Notes under the pieces: generated by a model
Database searches by the model: none
Seen by the model: the letters and a program-made list of their open reading frames with translations, nothing else
Told to the model about the DNA's origin: nothing
Position numbers and translations under genes: made by a program
Shown: positions 1 to 5,262 of the stretch, piece by piece
Position numbering within the stretch: the first letter of the stretch is position 1
Layout of the letters: every line of letters starts with the position of its first letter
Source of the DNA: Desulfonema limicola
GTDB lineage: Bacteria; Desulfobacterota; Desulfobacteria; Desulfobacterales; Desulfosalsimonadaceae
Reading direction: 5' to 3'
Assembly (NCBI GenBank): GCA_020722245.1
Contig: DYLE01000170.1
Span: 1 to 5,262, forward strand
Length of the DNA: 5,262 nt

Positions 1-1976
1 GAAAGATTCTGATTGCACGGGGAGCGGAGATTCTTTTGACCCCGGGCCACCTGGGAACGGACGGCGCCATCGAGGAGGTGTATAACCGAGTGCGCGAAGA
101 TCCGGACCGCTATTTCATGACCGACCAGTTCAACAATGAGGCCAACTGGAGAGCCCATTACACCCAAACAGCCGAGGAGATTATTTCCCAGACCCAGGGC
201 CGGGTTAACAAAATCGTTGCCACCATGGGAACCACGGGCACGGTCATGGGGCTTGCCCGGCGGTTTCGTGAATACGATGCAAGGGTTGAAATCATCGGGG
301 TGGAGCCCTATCTCGGCCACCGGATTCAGGGCCTGAAAAATTTGAAGGAGGCTTACCGGCCCGAGATTTTTGATAAACGGTTTTTGCATAAAAAGGTCAA
401 TATCGAGGACGAGGAGGCCTTTGAAATGACCCGGCGCCTGGGCCGGGAGGAGGGGCTTCTTGTGGGCATGAGCAGCGGAGCGGCCATGGTGATCGCGGCC
501 CGGGAAGCCCTCTCCATGAAAGAAGGGACCATTGTGGTCATATTTCCGGACAGCGGGGAACGGTATTTAAGCACTCCGCTTTTTGCGCCGAAGAAAAAGG
601 TGGATATTAAGCTGTTCAACACCCTCAGCCGTTCCAAGGAGGCCTTTGAACCGGTGCGCCCCGGAATGGTTTCCGTCTATTCCTGCGGCCCCACAGCAAA
701 CGCGCGAATGCATCTCGGGGAATGCCGCCGGTTTATTTTTTCGGATCTGCTTTGCCGGTACCTTCAATTCAGGGGGTATGAGGTCAGCCATATCATGAAC
801 ATCACGGACCTCGACGACAAAACCCTCCAGGGGTCGGAGTCCTCGGGGGAAAGCCTCTTAAAATTTACCAAAGGGTATATTGATCTGTTCATGCAGGATC
901 TGGCGGCGCTTCGGATTCAACCCGCCGACAAATATCCGAAAACCAGCGAGCATGTGGATGATATGGTCGCCCTGGCCCAGCGGCTGGTGGATAAGGGGAT
1001 CGCCTATGAAAAGCTTCGCTCCCTGTATTTTAACATCACCGCTTTCCCCGACTATGGAAAGCTTTCCGGCGTTGATTTAAACAAGATCCGGCTGGGCGCG
1101 ACCGTGGATCTGGATGAGTACGAAAAAAACAACCCCCGGGATTTCACCCTCATGAAAAGGGCCAAGCTGTCGGAGCTGAAAAGGGGTACCTATATCAAAA
1201 CACCCTGGGGGAATGTGCGGCCGTCCTGGCATCTCCAGTGCGCCGCCATCTCCATGAAATACCTGGGGGAGTCCTTTGACATCCATACCAGCAGCCGGGA
1301 GCGGGTATTTCCGCATCATGAGAATGTCCTGGCCATCGCAAAGGCAATAAACGGCAGATCCTCCGCCAGGTTCTGGATTCACAGCGAAGGGGTGGCGCCC
1401 GAGGGAAACACCGAGGGGATAAGGACCGAGCTTCCCACCCTGGCGGCCCTGCTTGACCAGGGGGTGAGCGCTCGGGAAATCCGGTTCTGGATGATCTCCC
1501 ATCATTACCGCAAGCCGCTCACCTTTTCAGCGCATCGGCTGTCCCAGGCTGCAAATTCCTTAAAGCGGCTGGATTCCTGCGTGCATGCCCTGATGGCTGT
1601 AAAAGAGGGCAAACCCTATTCAGAAATCGATCAGATCGTCTATGACATCAAGCAGGGGTTTATCAACGCCATGGACGATGATCTTGATTTTCCCCAGGCC
1701 CTGGCCATGCTCTACCAGACGGTCAAGCAGGTCAACCTCCTGATTCAAGAGCACCGGATGAGTCCCGAGGATGCACAAAAAATACTGGGCGCGTTTAAGA
1801 CCATCGACAGTGTGATGCAGGTGCTTGATTTCAATCCTTTCAAGCTTTCGCCGGATATTTCCGCTCTGATTGCGGAAAGGGAAGAGGCAAGAAGAACCGG
1901 CGATTTTGAACGGGCGGACAAGATCCGGGAGACGCTCCATCAAATGGGAATCCGGCTTCATGACAAAAAGCTCTGA
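1..1976 (+). CDS. Cysteine synthase (CysM-type) fused to a degenerate cysteinyl-tRNA synthetase-like domain, 5' partial
   Basis: The frame is open to the left edge: the first complete codon is at 3, giving 657 visible residues, and the TTG at 36 is internal. Residues are numbered from that codon. Residues 1 to about 195 are the C-terminal part of a fold-type II PLP enzyme that makes cysteine from an activated serine and sulfide. QFNN (42-45), the phosphate-loop motif GTTGT (76-80) and PDSGERYLST (182-191) resemble CysM more than CysK. The Schiff-base lysine lies outside the window. From about 198 to the end it aligns almost without gaps to CysRS: FNTLSR, Cys228 in CGPT, NITDLDDK (266-273), Trp409 and Cys413 in SWHLQC, HHEN (438-441), then a helical C-terminal region. 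The HIGH/HIGN motif reads HLGE (237-240), KMSKS is absent (NTEGI near 469-473), TSSRER (429-434) stands at the adenosine site, and a zinc-ligand Glu is Val442. The usual C-terminal GT-x-W tail is missing. Ordinary tRNA charging is therefore doubtful, and genomes of this type should carry a separate CysS. Confidence 0.88.
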   Translation, partial: KILIARGAEILLTPGHLGTDGAIEEVYNRVREDPDRYFMTDQFNNEANWRAHYTQTAEEIISQTQGRVNKIVATMGTTGTVMGLARRFREYDARVEIIGVEPYLGHRIQGLKNLKEAYRPEIFDKRFLHKKVNIEDEEAFEMTRRLGREEGLLVGMSSGAAMVIAAREALSMKEGTIVVIFPDSGERYLSTPLFAPKKKVDIKLFNTLSRSKEAFEPVRPGMVSVYSCGPTANARMHLGECRRFIFSDLLCRYLQFRGYEVSHIMNITDLDDKTLQGSESSGESLLKFTKGYIDLFMQDLAALRIQPADKYPKTSEHVDDMVALAQRLVDKGIAYEKLRSLYFNITAFPDYGKLSGVDLNKIRLGATVDLDEYEKNNPRDFTLMKRAKLSELKRGTYIKTPWGNVRPSWHLQCAAISMKYLGESFDIHTSSRERVFPHHENVLAIAKAINGRSSARFWIHSEGVAPEGNTEGIRTELPTLAALLDQGVSAREIRFWMISHHYRKPLTFSAHRLSQAANSLKRLDSCVHALMAVKEGKPYSEIDQIVYDIKQGFINAMDDDLDFPQALAMLYQTVKQVNLLIQEHRMSPEDAQKILGAFKTIDSVMQVLDFNPFKLSPDISALIAEREEARRTGDFERADKIRETLHQMGIRLHDKKL

Positions 1977-2925
1977 AAATCATTGTATTCAGCCGGTTTA
2001 TTTTCCGTTTACCTATATTTCACCGGCGATCGCTCAAAAGATTTACTCAGTTCTCGGCCGGGTTATTGTTTATCAGCCGGTAGCCGATGATCTACCCGAA
2101 GAGTTGCGCCGGCTTTCAGAGTCCGGAAGGATTGCCATACGGGTTCCGGTGAGCGCTGATACAAAGCGTTTAAAAAAACTGACCGCAGGCTTAAGGGACT
2201 GGGGAAGGCTTCATGAGGGACAGGGGAGGGTATTTAAGGAGCGCGCTGACGCTGGTTTCTACAGCCATGAGTTTACCGCCCAGGTCCGCTCGGAAATTTT
2301 AAAGGATCAGCCGGGATTTGAGCCGACGGAAGACCCCCTTTTTTCAGCCCGCCTGTTTCTGCTTTTGGCCCAGGAGTACGATATTCAAAAAAACGAGGTC
2401 GATTCCCGGCTTGCTGCTGCCAGGGCCGATCAGTTAAACCTTTTTTCCCGGCTTGGTGGGGATTCGGAAACCCGAAGGCAACATGTTGAACCTCTGTCAG
2501 CCGATGATACGGGCGAATATATGACCGGCCCACGAATTTACGCATGGCTGAGGCTGATGCAGGCCGATGCCGAGAAGTCCCCTGTGCTGATCACCACCAG
2601 CCGTCCCTGTTTTAATCAGCTTATCGACTATGCCGGGGCAAAAGACGGAGTGAGCCTCCTTGAAGGAGGGCTTCATAATGCGGGCGATGATTTTTCCGAA
2701 GGGATAACAGCGGCTCTGATCAGACTGGCTCAAACCGATTGGCCGAAGCCCGATAGGGGGTGGGCGGGCTTTATTGAAAGTAAAGAAGCAAAACTGGTTT
2801 TTTCAGAGCTTTTGATGCTTCCCGGGGTTTCACCCGATGACCTGGTCGCCGGGTGCATGAAGCAGACAAAGCCTCCTTGCAATCCCCGATTCCGAAACAC
2901 CCTGGTAGGTTTGATACCTATTTGA
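1960..2925 (+). CDS. Conserved-looking protein of unknown function, 321 aa
   Basis: I do not recognise this family. The ATG at 1960 (MTKSSEN) is preferred. The frame is open further upstream, but only through a stretch that reads as the C-terminus of the fusion gene and is basic and low in complexity in this frame. The gene overlaps the preceding one by 17 bases in a different frame. Only a weak GGGA (1946-1949) precedes it, so translation is probably coupled to the upstream gene. The product looks soluble: I see no signal peptide or clear membrane segment. The N-terminus is aromatic and hydrophobic (PVYFPFTYI near residue 12), residues 42-160 are rich in charged helical-looking sequence, and a patch near 191-230 (RIYAWLRLM, then LITTSRPCFNQL) looks structured. 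There are four cysteines (9, 217, 299, 307), with no metal-binding spacing I can name. Codon use resembles its neighbours. The overlap suggests a job linked to the cysteine synthase/CysRS-like protein, but that is inference. Confidence 0.8.
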   Translation: MTKSSENHCIQPVYFPFTYISPAIAQKIYSVLGRVIVYQPVADDLPEELRRLSESGRIAIRVPVSADTKRLKKLTAGLRDWGRLHEGQGRVFKERADAGFYSHEFTAQVRSEILKDQPGFEPTEDPLFSARLFLLLAQEYDIQKNEVDSRLAAARADQLNLFSRLGGDSETRRQHVEPLSADDTGEYMTGPRIYAWLRLMQADAEKSPVLITTSRPCFNQLIDYAGAKDGVSLLEGGLHNAGDDFSEGITAALIRLAQTDWPKPDRGWAGFIESKEAKLVFSELLMLPGVSPDDLVAGCMKQTKPPCNPRFRNTLVGLIPI

Positions 2926-3093
2926 AAATTCAAAAAAAATAAATCAGTCCTCAAAACAAACAAAACGGGTAGACACGGCTTGACTCGATCCTTAAATTAC
3001 AGTAGGGGGATTTCCTGTTATTTTATGTACCAAAAAAGCTTGGGGCTGATTCTGGAATCTGTCATCTACTTGAAAAGGAAAGGAGCTTGGGAA
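2926..3093 (+). promoter_or_regulatory. AT-rich leader upstream of the ferredoxin gene, probable promoter region
   Basis: This is the only sizeable internal gap without a credible gene, and it is clearly more AT-rich than the flanking coding sequence. A TTGACT hexamer (2980-2985) resembles a sigma-70 -35 box, but the bases about 17 downstream (TAGGGG) make a poor -10. A weaker alternative is TTACAG (2997-3002) with TATTTT (3019-3024) after a 16-base spacer. The palindrome TTTGAA-AA-TTCAAA (2921-2934) overlaps the preceding stop codon and could be an operator or chance. The region suggests that the ferredoxin starts a new transcription unit. The exact promoter is not resolved. Confidence 0.35.
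3079..3085 (+). promoter_or_regulatory. Shine-Dalgarno site of the ferredoxin gene
   Basis: AAAGGAG lies eight bases before the ATG at 3094. It decides the start: the same frame is open upstream with another ATG at 3025, but the residues between do not resemble a ferredoxin, and this strong site plus the typical MAFNPVVD beginning favour 3094. Confidence 0.8.
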
Positions 3094-3282
3094 ATGGCGT
3101 TTAATCCTGTTGTAGACCCGGATAAGTGCAAAGGCTGCGAAGAATGCGTGGAGGTCTGTCCGGTGGAGGTGTATGAGATGCAGGACGGAAAATCCGTGCC
3201 GGTAAGGGCGGAGGAGTGTCTGGGGTGTGAAAGCTGTGTCGAGGTCTGCGAGGCCGGGGCGATCACGATCGAAGAAACGTAA
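3094..3282 (+). CDS. 2[4Fe-4S] ferredoxin
   Basis: This is a small cytoplasmic electron carrier of the bacterial dicluster ferredoxin type, 62 residues long, the normal size for the family. Two classic cluster motifs are visible: Cys12-X2-Cys15-X2-Cys18-X3-Cys22-Pro and Cys42-X2-Cys45-X2-Cys48-X3-Cys52. As usual, the last cysteine of each motif is expected to ligate the other cluster. The second motif has Glu instead of the common Pro after its final cysteine, a tolerated variation. The protein is strongly acidic, as ferredoxins are. It starts at the ATG behind AAAGGAG and ends 25 bases before the LarA-like gene, so the two are probably co-transcribed. Partners cannot be named from sequence: such ferredoxins serve many oxidoreductases in anaerobes. 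Sequences very like this are familiar from sulfate-reducing deltaproteobacteria, which is recollection and not a search. Confidence 0.95.
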   Translation: MAFNPVVDPDKCKGCEECVEVCPVEVYEMQDGKSVPVRAEECLGCESCVEVCEAGAITIEET

Positions 3283-3307
3283 TTTTTTTAACCTCATGTG
3301 ATTTTCA

Positions 3308-4585
3308 ATGAATCCAAGCCGTCGACTCCCGGACATGGCTTTTGTTCGGCAGAAGCTTTTCAGCTCCGGGGTAAGCGACGTCTCCCACGAGGTCCGGCGG
3401 GCGCTATGCCGGGTCTCTCATCTGCATGCTGCAAAAAAAACAGAAACCGTGGCCGTGGCCGTGGGAAGCCGGAACATCAGCGGGATCGACACGGTGGTTT
3501 ACGAAACCCTGCGCTTTCTTGAAAAGGCGGGGTTTATGCCGTTTATCGTGCCGGCCATGGGCAGCCATGGAGGCGCCACCCCTTCCGGACAGAAGGATGT
3601 TCTTTCCCGTTTCGGTATCACAGAAGCCGCCATGGGTGTTCCCATCAACGCGGATATGGAAACCCAGGCGGTCGCCACCCTTTCCTCGGGTTTGAAGATT
3701 TTTTTATCCAAACCCGCCCTTGAGGCGGATCATCTGGTGGTCATCAACCGGATCAAGCCCCACACCAAGTTTCATGCAGACATTGAAAGCGGCCTGTGCA
3801 AGATGCTCACCATCGGGCTTGGAAAGAAAGAGGGTGCGACCGAGTTTCACCGTTTTGCCGTGGGCCGTTCATTTGCCGTCATTGAGGAGGCTTGCCGGTT
3901 CTTACTAAAACGGGTTCCCCTGCTTTTCGGTCTGGCCCTGCTTGAGGACGGTTACGGCAGGCCGGCCCGGGTGGAGGCTGTTCTTCCGGATGCGCTGCTT
4001 GAGCGGGAAAAGCAGCTGTTAAAGGATGCGGTTGCCATGATGGGAAGCATTCCGTTTGATTGTCTCGATATCCTCATTGTGGATTACATCGGAAAGGACA
4101 TTTCGGGAATCGGGATGGATTCCAACATAACCGGCAGGCACAGGGATATCACCGGGGATACCTTTACCGCCCCTCATGTCAAGCGGATATTTGTAAGGGA
4201 TCTTTCCCCCGGCTCCGACGGCAACGGCAACGGCATCGGGCTTGCCGATTTTACGACCCACCGGTTGGTCCGTCGTCTGGATATGGAAAAAACCGTGATG
4301 AACGCGCTTACGGCGATTTCGCCGGAAAAGGCGGCGATCCCGATCCACTTTGAGACGGATCAAGAGTGCCTGGCGGCCTGCGCAAGAACCAGCGGTATTG
4401 ATTTTTATGATAACCTGCGGATCGTCAGGATCAAAAGCACCGCGGCGATTGAAACCCTTCAGGTTTCAAAACCCCTTGAACAGGAGGTTTTTGCCAATCC
4501 GGCAGTGACGCTTTTGACCCCCTGGAAGCCTTTTGAGTTCGATCCGTCGGGAAACCTCCTGGAGTTTCCTTCGTTTCTGGAGTGA
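3308..4585 (+). CDS. LarA-like (DUF2088) protein, putative nickel-pincer-nucleotide racemase/epimerase
   Basis: This 425-residue protein matches the lactate racemase LarA superfamily, whose members invert hydroxy-acid stereocentres with a nickel-pincer nucleotide cofactor. PAMGSHGGAT (residues 82-91) carries His87, matching the first catalytic histidine region. INRIKPHT (146-153) with His152 and His156 matches the second. GLCKMLTIGLGKKEGATEFH (162-181) contains Lys165 and His181, sixteen apart, the same spacing I recall for the cofactor-linked Lys184 and nickel-binding His200 of Lactobacillus LarA. A later block, DYIGKDISGIGMD (259-271), and GNGIGLADF (307-315) look typical of a non-lactate subgroup. 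The ATG at 3308 is the first available, because an in-frame TGA lies at 3299. No good ribosome site precedes it, and the ATG at 3335 (MAFVRQ) is possible. The substrate is unknown. No cofactor-synthesis genes (larB, larC, larE) are in the window. Lactate itself should not be assumed. Confidence 0.85.
   Translation: MNPSRRLPDMAFVRQKLFSSGVSDVSHEVRRALCRVSHLHAAKKTETVAVAVGSRNISGIDTVVYETLRFLEKAGFMPFIVPAMGSHGGATPSGQKDVLSRFGITEAAMGVPINADMETQAVATLSSGLKIFLSKPALEADHLVVINRIKPHTKFHADIESGLCKMLTIGLGKKEGATEFHRFAVGRSFAVIEEACRFLLKRVPLLFGLALLEDGYGRPARVEAVLPDALLEREKQLLKDAVAMMGSIPFDCLDILIVDYIGKDISGIGMDSNITGRHRDITGDTFTAPHVKRIFVRDLSPGSDGNGNGIGLADFTTHRLVRRLDMEKTVMNALTAISPEKAAIPIHFETDQECLAACARTSGIDFYDNLRIVRIKSTAAIETLQVSKPLEQEVFANPAVTLLTPWKPFEFDPSGNLLEFPSFLE
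4579..4582 (+). promoter_or_regulatory. Ribosome binding site deciding the GTG start of the alkyltransferase
   Basis: GGAG lies seven bases before the GTG at 4590 and inside the last codons of the LarA-like gene. It supports a GTG start over the in-frame TTG at 4533, which would put 19 unrelated residues at the N-terminus. It also implies coupled translation. Confidence 0.6.
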
Positions 4586-4589
4586 GGCC

Positions 4590-5117
4590 GTGATTGCATC
4601 CTTTCCTGTGGAGACCCCTGTCGGGGTAGTCACCCTGCTTTACCAGGAAGAACCGTTTCAATTGGTTCACATCGCATTGCCGGGGGAGAAGCTGTCTCTT
4701 AACGGCGTTGGTGCGTCCCGTCGCAGCCCCTCCGAAAGAATTCGAAAGGCGTCTTCTCTGATCGTCAGTTATTTTAAGGGCCGGCGCATCACGACCCCCT
4801 GGCGGATTCTTCAAATGGACAGAATGACCCGGTTTCAGAGGGCGGTTCTTGAGGAAACCGCCAAAATCCCCTATGGGGGTTTAAAAACCTACGGGGAGCT
4901 TGCCCAGACCCTGGGGCGTCCGGCTGCATGCCGTGCCGTGGGAAACGCGCTGGCCAGAAACCCGTTTCCGATCCTTATCCCCTGCCATCGCGTGATACGA
5001 AGCGATCATACCCTCGGCGGTTTCGGCGGGGGGGCCGTCCTCAAGGCATGGCTGATTTCCCACGAGTCCGGCGCATCCCTTGCGCATCAAAGCCCTGCTG
5101 TGATATACTTTTTCTAA
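4590..5117 (+). CDS. ogt: Methylated-DNA--[protein]-cysteine S-methyltransferase (Ogt/MGMT type)
   Basis: This is a suicide DNA-repair protein that moves alkyl groups from O6-alkylguanine (and O4-alkylthymine) onto its own cysteine. Residues are numbered from the GTG; the protein is 175 residues, close to E. coli Ogt. The N-terminal half (VETPVGVVTLLY onward) is the variable RNase-H-like domain. The C-terminal half is the DNA-binding winged-helix domain. IPYGGLKTYGELA includes Tyr101, matching human MGMT Tyr114. CRAVGNALARNP includes Arg115, the base-flipping arginine. IPCHRV contains the acceptor Cys132. The Glu159 of the WLISHES stretch matches the Glu of the catalytic relay. All key residues are intact. 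There is no Ada-type regulatory domain, so it is not an adaptive-response sensor. It begins four bases after the LarA-like stop and is probably translated from the same message, although a functional tie is not evident. Confidence 0.93.
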   Translation: MIASFPVETPVGVVTLLYQEEPFQLVHIALPGEKLSLNGVGASRRSPSERIRKASSLIVSYFKGRRITTPWRILQMDRMTRFQRAVLEETAKIPYGGLKTYGELAQTLGRPAACRAVGNALARNPFPILIPCHRVIRSDHTLGGFGGGAVLKAWLISHESGASLAHQSPAVIYFF

Positions 5118-5156
5118 AGAACTTAGGTTTTTCAAATTCAAAGAATGAAGGATGGA
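5118..5156 (+). other. Short AT-rich region after ogt, no clear terminator
   Basis: A four-base stem, CTAA (5114-5117) with TTAG (5123-5126), is followed by GTTTTT. This is at best a weak intrinsic terminator. The ATG at 5145 opens a frame that runs to the window edge (about 38 codons), but it crosses the 9-base repeat, has no good ribosome site, and is more likely repeat DNA than a gene start. Confidence 0.3.
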
Positions 5157-5183
5157 ATCACAGGGATCACAGAGGATACAGAA
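5157..5183 (+). repeat. Imperfect 9-base-period repeat, about three units (ATCACAGRG type)
   Basis: The units ATCACAGGG, ATCACAGAG and GATACAGAA follow each other without spacers. The consensus resembles the dispersed ATCACAGAG / ACCACAGAG intergenic repeats known in many environmental bacterial genomes. In one frame it reads as Ile-Thr-Gly/Glu triplets and in another as His-Arg-Asp/Gly triplets, which often produces false short gene calls. No inverted partner copy is visible before the window ends. Confidence 0.6.
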
Positions 5184-5207
5184 AATTTATTTATTTCAAA
5201 TTTAAAT

Positions 5208-5226
5208 CCTGGTCCTATGGGCCAGG
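5208..5226. repeat. Inverted repeat / hairpin A in the tail
   Basis: CCTGGTCC pairs with GGGCCAGG across a three-base loop: eight pairs including one G-T wobble. No T-run follows on the + strand, so it is not a standard intrinsic terminator. It shares bases with the next hairpin, so both cannot form together. Confidence 0.5.
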
Positions 5227-5249
5227 TCAGAGTTCTTCGGCTCTGCCTG
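5223..5249. repeat. Inverted repeat / hairpin B, overlapping hairpin A
   Basis: CAGG-T-CAGAG (5223-5232) pairs with CTCTGCCTG (5241-5249): nine pairs with one bulged T and an eight-base loop. It uses the same CAGG that closes hairpin A. The sequence after it (AATAAATATG) is AT-rich but is not a T-run. Confidence 0.45.
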
Positions 5250-5262
5250 AATAAATATGAAA

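Noticed and set aside
36..38. TTG at 36 as the start of the first gene
   Set aside because: The frame continues to the left edge with residues (KILIARGAEILL) that match cysteine synthase, so the gene is cut by the window.
1077..1505. Minus-strand open frame of 142 codons
   Set aside because: It lies wholly inside the CysRS-like region, is rich in Pro and Gly, and resembles no family. It is a shadow of the + strand gene.
2906..2934. Stem TAGGT/ACCTA and palindrome TTTGAA-AA-TTCAAA at the end of the unknown gene as a terminator
   Set aside because: Both stems are short and AT-rich, and the run that follows is A rather than T on the coding strand.
3260..3290. Possible terminator after the ferredoxin (CGATC-AC-GATCG then a T-run)
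   Set aside because: The stem is only five pairs with a two-base loop, and ten bases separate it from the T-run, so it does not form a standard terminator.
2992..3336. Minus-strand open frame covering the ferredoxin
   Set aside because: The + strand carries an unmistakable ferredoxin with a good ribosome site. The antisense frame has no recognisable domain.
3450..3468. Tandem GTGGCC repeats in the LarA-like gene
   Set aside because: They encode alternating Val-Ala in a beta strand (VAVAVGSR) that looks like ordinary conserved coding sequence.
4928..5254. Open frame of 108 codons overlapping the end of ogt, ending in NHRDHRGYR
   Set aside because: Its first part is out of frame inside ogt, and its tail is only the translation of the 9-base repeat.

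Overview
The window carries five protein-coding genes, all on the + strand and closely packed. Two short non-coding stretches separate or end them: 2926-3093 and 5118-5262. I see no tRNA, rRNA, CRISPR array or transposase gene. The gene content is a CysM-type cysteine synthase fused to a CysRS-like domain, a small acidic 2[4Fe-4S] ferredoxin, a LarA-like (DUF2088) protein and an Ogt-type methyltransferase. With the moderately GC-rich composition judged by eye, this suggests an anaerobic deltaproteobacterium, probably Desulfobacterota and possibly Desulfobacterales-like. That placement is an inference from family resemblance, not from a marker gene.

Left part (1-2925): a gene cut by the left edge encodes the C-terminal part of a PLP-dependent cysteine synthase, fused in frame to a complete cysteinyl-tRNA synthetase-like region. 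The CysRS half keeps the fold-defining stretches. It has lost the signatures needed for ATP use: HIGH/HIGN reads HLGE, KMSKS is replaced by an NTEGI-like stretch, the GGGSDL region reads TSSRER, and one zinc ligand is a valine. It therefore looks like a repurposed CysRS paralogue joined to the enzyme that makes cysteine, and is the most interesting item here. Its last codons overlap the start of a 321-residue gene of unknown function, which suggests translational coupling.

Middle (2926-4585): an AT-rich leader of about 170 bases precedes a 62-residue 2[4Fe-4S] ferredoxin with a clear Shine-Dalgarno site. After 25 bases comes a LarA-like protein. It has the His and Lys residues expected of nickel-pincer-nucleotide enzymes, including the Lys-X15-His spacing I recall from lactate racemase.

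Right part (4586-5262): a short Ogt-type O6-alkylguanine-DNA alkyltransferase begins at a GTG four bases after the LarA-like stop, with its ribosome site inside the end of the upstream gene. The tail after it holds a 9-base-period repeat and two overlapping, mutually exclusive hairpins. It resembles the dispersed intergenic repeats seen in many environmental bacteria.

Cysteine and sulfur are a possible common thread: cysteine synthesis, an Fe-S protein, and a family whose cofactor contains sulfur. The sequence does not prove any functional link.
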